Origin: Andreesenia angusta
Lineage (GTDB): Bacteria > Bacillota > Clostridia > Tissierellales > Gottschalkiaceae
DNA length: 64,000 nt
Reading direction: 5' to 3'
NCBI RefSeq assembly: GCF_001855385.1
Contig: NZ_MKIE01000001.1
Coordinates: 1-64,000 of the forward strand
Shown here one piece after another: positions 18,112-25,659 of this stretch. The notes under the pieces are model-generated. The model did no database searches and was not told the DNA's origin. It saw nothing but the letters and a program-made list of their open reading frames with translations. The stretch's first letter is position 1. Every line of letters begins with the position of its first letter. The translations under genes were made by a program, and so were the position numbers.

Positions 18112-18761
18112 TAGTCATCTTCTCCTAGCTTATTTATATTCTCAGTGTTCCCTATCACTATGAGTATGTCTCCTCGCTTTATAACATCCTCAGCGTAAGG
18201 CGATACATTTACGTCATCTCCACATTTTATGGCCATTATGTTGACGCCATACTCTGTAGGGAGTTGGAGCTCTTTTAGAGTCTTTCCTTCCCAGTCTTTA
18301 AGGGCAGTTATCTCCATCACCGAGTAGTTTGGATCTAGCTCTATATAGTCTAGCACGTTGTTCTTGACAAGGCTGTGCGCAAGCCTAATTCCCATGTCGC
18401 GCTCCGGGAATATAACTCTGTCAGCTCCTATCTTGTATAGCACTTTCGCCTGTATATCGTTCAGCGCCTTGGCTACGACATATTTTACCCCTAGCTCTTT
18501 CACTATAAGCGTAGTGAGTATAGATGCCTGTATATCAGACCCTATGCTTACAACAGCCACGTCGAAGTTTCTAACGCCTATGGCCTTAAGCGCGGCTTCG
18601 TCCATGGCATCAACCTCTATGGCATGGGTTACGTAGTCCGAGATGTTTTGGACTTTCTCCGGATCTATATCCACAGCCATCACATCATGTCCTTTTGCAT
18701 AGAGACTCTTTGCTACACTTTGCCCAAACCTTCCACATCCTATAACTACAAAGTCTTTCAT
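18111..18761 (-). CDS. Potassium channel regulatory protein KtrA/KtrC (RCK/TrkA family)
   Basis: A cytosolic gating subunit of a Ktr potassium uptake system, about 216 residues. It has an N-terminal RCK-N domain with the nucleotide-binding loop VVIGCGRFGQS and acidic strand-end DIDPEKV, then an RCK-C (TrkA-C) domain from about residue 135 (DWEGKTLKELQLP...GDILIVIG). In homologues ATP/ADP and c-di-AMP control the ring. The start is ATG 18761, nine nt after GAGGAG. It lies 22 nt downstream of the membrane subunit gene. Confidence 0.92.
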   Translation of the reverse strand: MKDFVVIGCGRFGQSVAKSLYAKGHDVMAVDIDPEKVQNISDYVTHAIEVDAMDEAALKAIGVRNFDVAVVSIGSDIQASILTTLIVKELGVKYVVAKALNDIQAKVLYKIGADRVIFPERDMGIRLAHSLVKNNVLDYIELDPNYSVMEITALKDWEGKTLKELQLPTEYGVNIMAIKCGDDVNVSPYAEDVIKRGDILIVIGNTENINKLGEDD

Positions 18762-18783
18762 TTTCTTCACTCCTCTTGCGTTC

Positions 18784-20163
18784 TTATCCTATCATAAGCT
18801 TATCTTCAGGATATCTATACTTTCCATCGTACTGCCTGTGTCTCTTAGCAAGTGCAAAAGCCAGTGTAAGAGGCCCCACCTTGCCTATAAACATGGTTGT
18901 AATTATAACGACTTTCCCTATCCCAGATAGTTCCGGAGTGATTCCCCTAGTAACACCTACAGTCGCAAAAGCCGAGGTCACCTCGAATAGAAGGTCTAGA
19001 AATACCTGGTCTTCAGTAAACGTAAGTATCATTGTCATAGTTATAATCACAGTCATACTGATTATCGCAATCGCAAAAGCTCTAAACACAAGGTGAAGCG
19101 GAATTCTTCTCTCCATTATTTCCACATCATCCTTGCCCTTTACTATAGATGCAAGAGTTCCCATTATAACTCCAAACGTGGTGGTCTTTATACCTCCAGC
19201 TGTGGAACTTGGAGAACCTCCTATGAACATAAGTATTACAAAGAAAAGCACCGTGGCCGGCCTAAGTCCGCCAAGGTTTACACTGTTAAATCCTGCTGTT
19301 CTAGTTATTACAGTCTGAAATATAGATGCCAGCACTTTCTCGTTGAAATCCAGTATTTTTAGCGTACTTGGATTATTGTACTCCACAAGCATTACAAACA
19401 CAAACCCTGAGACTAGAAGAAGTGCATTGACCTTAAACACCATCTTGGTATGGAGCGATGCCTTCTTAAGTATATATGTCCTGTTCCTTGTAATCTCCAT
19501 AAAAACAGTGTACCCGAGCCCTCCAAGTATTATCAGTCCGCTTATTGTGAGTATAACCACAGGGTCTCCTACAAAATCCTCCATACTGTTTCCTATTATG
19601 TCAAATCCGGCATTACAGAAAGCAGATATGGAGTGAAATAGAGAATAAGCTATCCCTTTGAAAATTCCATACTTAGGTATAAAACTGGTCGAGAGCAGCA
19701 TGGCCCCTGCAAGTTCTATCGCAAAAGTCGAAAGTATCACATATCTGGCCAAGTTCACTACTCCCGATAGATTGAATTGATTCAGCTGCTCCTGTATTAT
19801 AAGCCTGTCTCTAAGCCCTATTCGCTTCCCAAGTATCAAGGCGATAAGGGTCGCAAGTGTCATAAATCCAAGTCCACCCGCCTGAATCAGCACTATTATC
19901 ACCAATTTACCAAATACAGTCCAATGCTCTGCCGTATTCACTACTACAAGCCCTGTCACACTCACAGCCGATGTGGCAGTGAAAAGCGCGTTCAGAAAAC
20001 CTACGCTAGCTCCATCCTTCGAAGCTATTGGAAGGTTTAAAAGAAGTCCCCCCAAGAGGATTATTCCAGCTATTCCCAGCACAAGCACCCTCGCCGGCTT
20101 CAGCTTTAAACTTTTTATTCCACTTTTAAAGTCTATTTCTACCACCTCCAAGTCGTCTCTCAA
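18784..20163 (-). CDS. ktrB: Ktr/Trk potassium uptake membrane subunit KtrB
   Basis: Integral membrane channel subunit (TrkH/KtrB), up to 459 residues, with four M1-P-M2 repeats. Pore loops carrying selectivity glycines are visible: SAVSVTGLVVVNT, SISAFCNAGFDIIG, ITRTAGFNSVNLG and ATVGVTRGITPELSG. The second repeat and long hydrophobic helices match KtrB. Start is uncertain: the open frame begins with TTG at 20163, but the promoter at 20168-20195 puts the transcript start beside it, and the only good ribosome site, GGAGGTGG, lies inside the frame (about 20152-20145). The true start is probably a few codons downstream. Confidence 0.92.
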   Translation of the reverse strand: MRDDLEVVEIDFKSGIKSLKLKPARVLVLGIAGIILLGGLLLNLPIASKDGASVGFLNALFTATSAVSVTGLVVVNTAEHWTVFGKLVIIVLIQAGGLGFMTLATLIALILGKRIGLRDRLIIQEQLNQFNLSGVVNLARYVILSTFAIELAGAMLLSTSFIPKYGIFKGIAYSLFHSISAFCNAGFDIIGNSMEDFVGDPVVILTISGLIILGGLGYTVFMEITRNRTYILKKASLHTKMVFKVNALLLVSGFVFVMLVEYNNPSTLKILDFNEKVLASIFQTVITRTAGFNSVNLGGLRPATVLFFVILMFIGGSPSSTAGGIKTTTFGVIMGTLASIVKGKDDVEIMERRIPLHLVFRAFAIAIISMTVIITMTMILTFTEDQVFLDLLFEVTSAFATVGVTRGITPELSGIGKVVIITTMFIGKVGPLTLAFALAKRHRQYDGKYRYPEDKLMIG

Positions 20164-20167
20164 TCCT

Positions 20168-20195
20168 ATTCTATAACTTTAGCTCTATTTGTCAA
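20168..20195 (-). promoter_or_regulatory. Promoter of ktrBA-trmH
   Basis: -35 TTGACA (20195-20190), a 16-nt spacer and -10 TAGAAT (20173-20168). The predicted transcript start falls near 20161. Confidence 0.75.
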
Positions 20196-20207
20196 ATACT
20201 TTTAATA

Positions 20208-20235
20208 TAAAGAAAAGAAGCTCCTTAAGAGCTTC
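20208..20235 (-). terminator. Terminator of infC-rpmI-rplT
   Basis: Stem GAAGCTC / GAGCTTC with loop TTAAG, followed by TTTTCTTT on the minus strand, 20 nt after the rplT stop. Confidence 0.9.
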
Positions 20236-20254
20236 TCGTTTCACCTGCTATTTA

Positions 20255-20605
20255 CTAAGCGTTTTTCGCTATTTCAACTAGTTTAGCAAATCCTTGTGGA
20301 TCGTATATACCCATTTCAGAAAGCATTTTTCTGTTCACTTCAACTCCAGCTTTCTTAAGTCCGCTTATAAACTTGCTGTAAGATATTCCATTTATTCTAG
20401 CAGCTGCGTTTATTCTAGCTATCCAAAGCTTTCTGAAATCTCTCTTTCTAAGTTTACGTCCAACGTAAGCGTAGTCTAGCGACTTCATAACAGCTTGGTT
20501 TGCTGGTCTATATAATTTACTCTTAGCTCCGTAGTATCCTTTAGCGAGCTTTAGTATTTTTCTATGCTTTTTTCTAGCATTTGTAGATTTTTTTACTCTT
20601 GCCAT
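20255..20605 (-). CDS. rplT: 50S ribosomal protein L20
   Basis: A basic 116-residue early-assembly protein of the 50S subunit that binds 23S rRNA. It starts [20 protein letters not shown] and has the conserved [16 protein letters not shown] and LSEMGIYDP segments. In Firmicutes L20 also binds the leader of its own operon and represses it. Last gene of infC-rpmI-rplT, followed by a terminator. Confidence 0.98.
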   Translation of the reverse strand: MARVKKSTNARKKHRKILKLAKGYYGAKSKLYRPANQAVMKSLDYAYVGRKLRKRDFRKLWIARINAAARINGISYSKFISGLKKAGVEVNRKMLSEMGIYDPQGFAKLVEIAKNA

Positions 20606-20630
20606 CTAACTCTTCCTCCTTCAATCTCTA

Positions 20631-20825
20631 TTAATATGGTAGTAGTGGGCTTATTCTCTTTGCATCTCCACTGCTAACTGTAGTAGCTTTTCTTAAGTTT
20701 CTAACTCTTTTAGCGCTTTTCTTAGCTGTTAAGTGACTTTTATATGCTTTAAATCTCTTTAATTTTCCTGATCCAGTCTTCTTAAATCTCTTAGCTGCTC
20801 CTCTATGAGTCTTCATCTTTGGCAT
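20631..20825 (-). CDS. rpmI: 50S ribosomal protein L35
   Basis: A 64-residue very basic protein beginning [20 protein letters not shown], the L35 signature, and ending near RISPLLPY. It is the normal length and lies between infC and rplT, the usual order. AGGAGG precedes the start. Confidence 0.98.
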   Translation of the reverse strand: MPKMKTHRGAAKRFKKTGSGKLKRFKAYKSHLTAKKSAKRVRNLRKATTVSSGDAKRISPLLPY

Positions 20826-20848
20826 TATTGTTTCCTCCTTTTTTAAAA

Positions 20849-21358
20849 CTACGAGCTTTTAGGTGACAAGAACATCACCATATTTCTACCTTCAAGCTTA
20901 GGTTTTTTATCTATTACTCCATTTTCAGAAGTTAGCTCTGCAAATCTCTCTAGTACTTCTCTTCCTGCGGCTGTATTACCCAGCTCTCTTCCTCTGAATC
21001 TGACGCTGACTTTGACTTTGTCTTCATCTTTCAGGAATCCATTGGCTTTCTTGGCCTTTGTCTGCAGGTCATTTTCCTCTATATTAGGGGTAAGTCTTAT
21101 TTCTTTTATGCTTATGATCTTCTGCTTTTTCTTAGCTTCTTTTTCTTTCTTAGCTAGCTCGTACTTGTACTTTCCATAGTCCATTATCTTGCAAACCGGT
21201 GGTTTTGCATTAGGCGATATCTTAACTAGGTCAAGCTCTTTTTCTTCTGCCATTTTCTGTGCTTCTTTACACGGCACAACACCAAGCTGCTCTCCAGCTT
21301 CACTTATAAGCCTTATTTCCCTATCTCTTATCTCTTCGTTGATTTGAAGTTCTTTAAT
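20849..21358 (-). CDS. infC: Translation initiation factor IF-3 (AUU start)
   Basis: A 169-residue IF-3, which keeps 30S subunits free and proofreads the start codon. An N-terminal domain ([13 protein letters not shown]), a lysine-rich linker at about 75-95 ([12 protein letters not shown]) and a C-terminal domain ([17 protein letters not shown]) are all present. The natural start is the rare codon ATT at 21358, seven nt after AGGAGGTG. The open frame extends to an ATG at 21454, but that part crosses the leader terminator. An AUU start is the known device by which IF-3 limits its own synthesis. Confidence 0.96.
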   Translation of the reverse strand: MKELQINEEIRDREIRLISEAGEQLGVVPCKEAQKMAEEKELDLVKISPNAKPPVCKIMDYGKYKYELAKKEKEAKKKQKIISIKEIRLTPNIEENDLQTKAKKANGFLKDEDKVKVSVRFRGRELGNTAAGREVLERFAELTSENGVIDKKPKLEGRNMVMFLSPKSS

Positions 21359-21359
21359 A

Positions 21360-21525
21360 GCGGAACACCTCCTATATTTTTTTACACCAAAAAGCGGATA
21401 GCAAAAAACTATCCGCCTTCTTATAATAAAAGCCACACTTAAAATTTCAAGCATATTTACCTTGAGAGCCCAGGCTACAAGGTGAGAAGCGGATAACTTC
21501 TTCTTCGTCTCATTTAAATCTTACT
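21360..21525 (-). ncRNA. Ribosomal protein L20 leader
   Basis: The 5' UTR of infC-rpmI-rplT. It contains TTATCCGCTTCTCACCTTG, typical of the Firmicute L20 leader, and ends in a terminator with stem GCGGATAG / CTATCCGC (21392-21418) and a U run, just before the infC ribosome site. In B. subtilis L20 binds this leader and causes premature termination. Family assignment is by recognised sequence blocks. Confidence 0.85.
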
Positions 21526-21531
21526 CTGTGT

Positions 21532-21560
21532 ATTATACAGCCATAAAGAAGCTCTGTCAA
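21532..21560 (-). promoter_or_regulatory. Promoter of infC operon
   Basis: Perfect consensus: -35 TTGACA (21560-21555), a 17-nt spacer and -10 TATAAT (21537-21532). Transcription starts at the L20 leader. Confidence 0.93.
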
Positions 21561-21579
21561 GCAGTTTCTTTTATATTGT

Positions 21580-22179
21580 TTAGGCAAACACCACAACTGC
21601 CCCCTGTACTAGACCTATCACAAGCCCAAGGAATGCCCCTATAGCTTCTATATGCTTAAGCTCTTTGTTGGCTATATCTACAACTATCTGTTCTATTTTA
21701 TCTAGCTCAAAGGAATTTATCTTCTCCTCCACTATCTCAGAGAAGTTTATCTTTCCGCCCTCTTCCTTGGACAGGTTTTCTATAAACTCCTGTATGATTC
21801 TATCTCCATCTTCCTCGACTATATTGTCTATATAGGAAACTATCATGTTCTTTATACTCGCCGGAATAATGCTTGGAAGCTTGTTTTCGACTACCTCTCT
21901 TATTTTAAATCTCATTCCGTTTTTCACCGGAGCTATATTTTCTTCCTGCATGAGTTTGCCCACAAGATCATCCATAGACAGCAGTTCTTGCTCCACCACT
22001 TGTCCTATACTCTTTGCAATCTCGGCTTTTCGCTTAGGAATAAGTCCCTGTAGTTTTATTCCCCCGATCGACACAGGGTTAAGCGGCCTAAACATAAGCT
22101 TTATAGCTATATAGTTTGTAATCCACCCTATCCCTGCACCTATAGCAGCCAGCATAATTATCTTTACGAAGTCACTCAT
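21580..22179 (-). CDS. DUF445 family membrane protein
   Basis: A 199-residue protein with a hydrophobic N-terminal helix (about 5-30, with the family block WITNYIAIKLMFRPLNPV) and a C-terminal membrane helix (about 178-199). The middle is a long amphipathic region with GLIPKRKAEIAKSIG, typical of DUF445/YheB-type proteins. Function is unknown; homologues are small envelope proteins of Firmicutes. The start is ATG 22179, seven nt after GGAGGT. An extended -10 (TGATATAAT, TATAAT at 22221-22216) lies upstream. The gene stands alone between the infC promoter and the GDPD gene. Confidence 0.82.
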   Translation of the reverse strand: MSDFVKIIMLAAIGAGIGWITNYIAIKLMFRPLNPVSIGGIKLQGLIPKRKAEIAKSIGQVVEQELLSMDDLVGKLMQEENIAPVKNGMRFKIREVVENKLPSIIPASIKNMIVSYIDNIVEEDGDRIIQEFIENLSKEEGGKINFSEIVEEKINSFELDKIEQIVVDIANKELKHIEAIGAFLGLVIGLVQGAVVVFA

Positions 22180-22256
22180 CCACATACCTCCATCGCCAAT
22201 AATTTCGTTAACATAATTATATCATATTTTGTCAACAATATCTCTATCTCAATAAT

Positions 22257-23606
22257 CTATCTCTTCAAACCCAGCAGCGAGTCGGTATAGATCCCCGCTA
22301 TGCCGTTTTCCCTACAGGACTCCATCTCTTCTATTGTGTTTATAGTGTGGCAGTAAGTCATTATTCCAAGCTTCGAGAGATGCTTTGGAAGACCTGAGAA
22401 CGTCCTCTCCTTAGCCATTGTAACCGCAAAGAGATTGTTCTCTTTTGCAAACTCTATCACTTCCGAGTCAGATCGCCATACCTGATAAAGCGAGTATATT
22501 ATATCTCCAAAGCCAAGTTTTCTGGCCCAAGAGTACTGCTCTTCTTCATATATCTGCGGAATAAACCTGTTCGACAGATCCGGGTACTTGCGCTTAAGCT
22601 CAGACAAGAACTCCTTGTTGCCAGACTTTATATCGGTCACAACTTTAAACTGCGGATATTCTCTCATAAGCTCCACAAGCTCATCTAAGTCCAGTGCCGT
22701 AAAACCTGCTTTTTCCGAGGCTTTTTTGAACTCCTCTTTTGTCTTATACTTCAGAGTCGTTCCGGTCCAAGCTTGAAAATTGCCCCAGTCATGCAAAAGC
22801 ACATACTCATTGTCATCTGTAAGCACAAAGTCTATCTCTATATGCTCTACTCCTTTGGAAAGAGAGCTGAGTATTGCCTCCTTGGAGTTACTTATCTTAA
22901 AACCTTCGTACTCTCCTCCTCCGTGAGCTATATAGACGGGCTTGCTCTCGTTTTTAGAGTCTACCTCTCTCCATATGATCGTTCCGTTTCTCAACACATG
23001 GGAGTTTTTCCACTTCAGTGCTTCAGCAATAGCCTCTTCTCTGCTTTTAAATGTCCAGTTATCCAGATGCGTATTCCCCTGGTAGACCTTGTACATCTGG
23101 TCTCCATAGCTCCACACACGCTCTCGATTCTGTACTATATGGGAGTTTCTCCACTTCAGTGCCTCTTGTATGGCCGCCTCTTTGCTCGCAAAGCTCCATT
23201 CAGCCAGATGCGTACTCCCCTGGTAGACCCTGTACAGCTGGTCTCCGTAGCTCCACACCTTCTCCCCGCTATGTAGTATATGCGAATTCCCCCATTTAAG
23301 CGCCTCCAATATAGCCGCTTCCTTGCTTGAAAAGCTCCAGTTGGCTAAGTGTATGTCCCCTTGGTAGACTCTGTACAGCTGGTCATCCGGGCTTTTCTGA
23401 TTTTTTTCTTCCAGTTCTAACTCTTGAGATTCCTGCGATTCTTCCAGCCTTGAGTTTTCAAACTCCACAGCCGTAGCCTGATCAGAGCTATCCAACTCTA
23501 CAACTACAGCTTCTTCACTTGAGTCTGGCTCTAAGTTCTCCTCTGCAAAAGCAGCAGTGCTTAGCAGTATTCCTAGCGCTGAAAATACAGCAATAGCTGA
23601 TTTCAT
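22257..23606 (-). CDS. Secreted GDPD-like protein with three 47-residue repeats
   Basis: 449 residues with a signal peptide (about 1-21, ending STAAFAEE). An acidic low-complexity linker (22-75) is followed by three 47-residue repeats (76-122, 123-169, 170-216), and then a glycerophosphodiester phosphodiesterase-like TIM barrel from about 223. In the barrel, IAHGGGEYEG carries the first catalytic His region, EIDFVLTDDNEYVLLHD the acidic pair and second His, and GIAGIYTDSL closes the domain. Its probable substrate class is glycerophosphodiesters outside the cell. It follows ytxC by 23 nt and is the last gene of that operon. Confidence 0.85.
   Translation of the reverse strand: MKSAIAVFSALGILLSTAAFAEENLEPDSSEEAVVVELDSSDQATAVEFENSRLEESQESQELELEEKNQKSPDDQLYRVYQGDIHLANWSFSSKEAAILEALKWGNSHILHSGEKVWSYGDQLYRVYQGSTHLAEWSFASKEAAIQEALKWRNSHIVQNRERVWSYGDQMYKVYQGNTHLDNWTFKSREEAIAEALKWKNSHVLRNGTIIWREVDSKNESKPVYIAHGGGEYEGFKISNSKEAILSSLSKGVEHIEIDFVLTDDNEYVLLHDWGNFQAWTGTTLKYKTKEEFKKASEKAGFTALDLDELVELMREYPQFKVVTDIKSGNKEFLSELKRKYPDLSNRFIPQIYEEEQYSWARKLGFGDIIYSLYQVWRSDSEVIEFAKENNLFAVTMAKERTFSGLPKHLSKLGIMTYCHTINTIEEMESCRENGIAGIYTDSLLGLKR
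22959..23381 (-). repeat. Three tandem 141-bp repeats in GDPD gene
   Basis: The units are 23241-23381, 23100-23240 and 22959-23099, in coding order. They encode a shared pattern: Q-[LM]-Y-[RK]-V-Y-Q-G, HL-x2-W-[ST]-F, [KR]-E-[AE]-A-I, EALKW-x-NSH and a final W. Units 1 and 2 are nearly identical and unit 3 is more diverged. Each unit looks like a small alpha/beta fold. Confidence 0.9.
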
Positions 23607-23629
23607 TTCAAAACTCCCCCTTGTTAGCT

Positions 23630-24415
23630 TTATACTGTTTTGTCCTTGAATATATGCTTTACCTTGCCTTTGAAAACTTCCTCTATTTCGGCTACAAGTT
23701 CCTCGCTACAAGCCTTCTCCCTGTATATATGTATGATCTCAGGCGCAGTGCTTATAAGTGTCCCCATGACCATCTCCTCTTTGCTCAGCCCAGTTTCACT
23801 TATCTCGCTTCCTATATTCTTGACCTCAGACTGATCTATCATTTTGCTGTCTTTATCTATTATAGCATATCCTTTCTCCCCTATAACAAGACTGACCAAC
23901 TTCTGTCTAGGCCTCTGCCTTCCCATATAGTATCTAAACGACGACATAAATTCACGGTAGTCAGTTTCAAGTTTTGAATCATATATGCTCATCTCCGCAA
24001 AATCTAAAATCGCATCTTTGTAGAACTTCATCCTGAACTTTATAAATCCATCTAAATCCAAAACCTCATTTTTCTCTATGTAGTTTGAAATCATCTCTAA
24101 AGCTTTTTTTTCAGTAGTTATATCTGTTCCTATGTTTTTTTCATTCGATATGTATTCCCTAACTTTACTTGAAAGCAAATCCAGGTCCCTCAGTCCATAT
24201 CCCTGTCTTTTTATGTATTTTTCTATCTGTCTTTTTTCGTATTCAAACTTCACCGTGTCGAACACATCAGTCGAAAGCTTCATCATTTCAGACTTTTCTA
24301 AATCCACAGTCACAGTTCTGTAGCTCTTGTAGCTGGATGTCGACACCTTAAACCCGCGACGCTCTAAACTTTTCTCAAACTCCAGATATTTTTTTAAAAC
24401 AAATACCTTTTTCAC
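23630..24415 (-). CDS. ytxC: Sporulation protein YtxC-like
   Basis: A 261-residue soluble, charged protein resembling YtxC, a protein of unknown biochemistry linked to sporulation in Bacillus and clostridia. Recognisable parts are the central FIKFRMKFYKDAILDFAE and the C-terminal IIHIYREKACSEELVAEIEEV. There is no signal peptide or membrane helix. The GTG start at 24415 overlaps the upstream stop as GTGA and has GGAAAGGAG before it; the frame remains open further upstream but inside the neighbouring gene. Its presence hints at a spore-forming ancestry. Confidence 0.78.
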   Translation of the reverse strand: MKKVFVLKKYLEFEKSLERRGFKVSTSSYKSYRTVTVDLEKSEMMKLSTDVFDTVKFEYEKRQIEKYIKRQGYGLRDLDLLSSKVREYISNEKNIGTDITTEKKALEMISNYIEKNEVLDLDGFIKFRMKFYKDAILDFAEMSIYDSKLETDYREFMSSFRYYMGRQRPRQKLVSLVIGEKGYAIIDKDSKMIDQSEVKNIGSEISETGLSKEEMVMGTLISTAPEIIHIYREKACSEELVAEIEEVFKGKVKHIFKDKTV

Positions 24416-25179
24416 AACTTCACTCCTTTCCTGCTCTTTAAGAAAATAATACTGCCCAAGTCCACTATGCTTGAGTTCGATGCCAAAGTGACTTTTACAC
24501 CACAAGATTTCACGAACTCATCTATTCTTCTTTTACTCTTGTGGTTTCTATAGCTTCCTGAAAGCACCAGCTCACCTTTAGATATCATACCCCCAGATCC
24601 GCCTATAAATCCATACTCCATGCCATCCAGCACTATTCCACCAGGCTCTATCACACAGACCTCTACGCCACAGCTTCCAGACAAAACTCTTGCAATCCCT
24701 TTGTCTGAAGTCAAGACATGGCTGTCCCCAATTGGAAGCAGAGAGCATTTGGAGTATCCCTGCTTGACATATACCCACTCCACATTCTCTTTATCCAGAT
24801 AATACTTCAAAACAGGGTCAGTATATTTTAGATTGTGCAATGCGAAATTTCCTACTCTCCCTACATTGTACCCTATATTATATGGGTAATCCATCCCAAT
24901 TTCTGACTCTCCGGCTATAACCTTAAGTCCATGTGATTCCAGTCTGTCCTTGTAGTATTCAGCTACACTCGGCGCTACGACTATATCTCTTTCATTCACC
25001 GGATGCATAACTATGTCTGGATGATATGAAACTGCTTCATAGGTACTTTCACACCGAACAGTCTTTATGACCAAGACTCCCATTTCTCTCAGGTTCTCCT
25101 CTATCTTAGGAGAAATCCTCCCATCCACAACCGCTATATCTCCTCTTTCACTTGGAATAAACGGATTTCTAGCTTTCAT
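24412..25179 (-). CDS. GME-fold-like protein (DUF6873 type)
   Basis: A 255-residue protein resembling the guanidine-modifying-enzyme (amidinotransferase/deiminase) fold: HPDIVMHPV near residue 55, KQGYSKCSLLPIGDSHVLTSD at about 138-158, PGGIVLDGMEYGFIGGSGGMI at about 180-200 and SNSSIVDLGSIIFLKS at the end. The conserved cysteine and histidine differ from classic arginine deiminase, so the substrate is unknown. AGAAAGGAG precedes the ATG. The terminator of the sigma-54 RNA lies about 30 nt upstream and I see no other clear promoter, so this operon (with ytxC and the GDPD gene) may depend on read-through. Confidence 0.7.
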   Translation of the reverse strand: MKARNPFIPSERGDIAVVDGRISPKIEENLREMGVLVIKTVRCESTYEAVSYHPDIVMHPVNERDIVVAPSVAEYYKDRLESHGLKVIAGESEIGMDYPYNIGYNVGRVGNFALHNLKYTDPVLKYYLDKENVEWVYVKQGYSKCSLLPIGDSHVLTSDKGIARVLSGSCGVEVCVIEPGGIVLDGMEYGFIGGSGGMISKGELVLSGSYRNHKSKRRIDEFVKSCGVKVTLASNSSIVDLGSIIFLKSRKGVKL

Positions 25180-25204
25180 AGAGCGTCTCCTTTCTAAATG
25201 TCAA

Positions 25205-25357
25205 AATTAAAAGTGCCAAGGACAGATTGTCCTTGGCACTTTAGCTTAGATATGATTAATTTTCCGCTCATTTCCCCACTGGTTTGATCTCATATCTGAA
25301 AATCTTTATGTATAAAAGATTATTAGAATTCCAAATTCATATCTAAGCTTCCCCGCC
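25205..25357 (-). ncRNA. Structured RNA behind a sigma-54 promoter, unknown family
   Basis: Predicted transcript from about 25357 to the terminator tail at about 25205. A 13-bp closing helix is formed by AGCTTAGATATGA (25349-25337 on the minus strand) and TCATATCTAAGCT (25255-25243). A second copy of AGATATGA (25297-25290) could pair with the same 3' arm. Inside is a 7-bp hairpin AATCTTT / AAAGATT, and a perfect 14-bp terminator follows. There is no ORF with a ribosome site. It could be a stand-alone sRNA or a leader of the downstream operon. I do not match it to c-di-GMP, THF, ZTP, preQ1, fluoride or SAM riboswitch consensus. Confidence 0.65.
25211..25241 (-). terminator. Terminator of sigma-54 RNA
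   Basis: Perfect stem AAGTGCCAAGGACA / TGTCCTTGGCACTT with a 3-4-nt loop, followed on the minus strand by TTTTAATTTT. The plus-strand T tract is shorter, so it favours leftward transcription. Confidence 0.92.
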
Positions 25358-25366
25358 AATATATAG

Positions 25367-25382
25367 TGCAAGTTTCGTGCCA
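25367..25382 (-). promoter_or_regulatory. Sigma-54 (-24/-12) promoter
   Basis: The minus strand reads TGGCACGAAACTTGCA, an exact match to the sigma-54 consensus TGGCACGNNNNTTGCW with the invariant GG and GC ten bases apart. The predicted start is near 25356. It needs RpoN and a bacterial enhancer-binding protein; neither gene is in this window. Confidence 0.85.
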
Positions 25383-25486
25383 ACTTTGCATTGTAGTAAA
25401 AAAATATTTCAAGCTGTATTTTGCTCGCTCAGGGCTCTTGTATTTAATCTAGTTTTATTTCACCTTGGAAAACAGCTCAATCTACG

Positions 25487-25503
25487 TATGCATATTTTGC
25501 ATA
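25487..25503. promoter_or_regulatory. Inverted repeat, possible enhancer-binding site
   Basis: TATGCA-5 nt-TGCATA, centred about 140 bp upstream of the sigma-54 start. That is the distance at which activator sites of sigma-54 promoters usually lie. Assignment is by position and symmetry only. Confidence 0.4.
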
Positions 25504-25531
25504 GTATGAATTTTTTGCAAGTCCTAGGTTC

Positions 25532-25564
25532 TAAAAAACTCTGTCCGAAAACAGAGTTTTTTCA
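25532..25564. terminator. Terminator after tRNA-Cys
   Basis: Stem AAAACTCTG / CAGAGTTTT with loop TTTTCGGA on the minus strand and a T run on both sides. It ends the tRNA-Phe/tRNA-Cys transcript. Confidence 0.88.
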
Positions 25565-25572
25565 ATATGTAT

Positions 25573-25647
<75 letters not shown>

Positions 25648-25659
25648 CTATATATGTTA

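Noticed and set aside
21359-21454. N-terminal extension of IF-3 from an ATG at 21454
   Set aside because: It crosses the leader terminator and ignores the AGGAGGTG placed exactly before the AUU start.
23051-23299. Plus-strand repeat-containing frames opposite the GDPD gene
   Set aside because: They are antisense shadows of the 141-bp repeats, which explains their own repetition.
25262-25310. Short peptide frame (15 codons, starting near the second AGATATGA copy) inside the sigma-54 RNA
   Set aside because: No ribosome site and very short; coding function not supported.
25205-25357. c-di-GMP, THF, ZTP, preQ1 or fluoride riboswitch identity for the sigma-54 RNA
   Set aside because: None of the conserved core motifs of those families is visible in the transcript.
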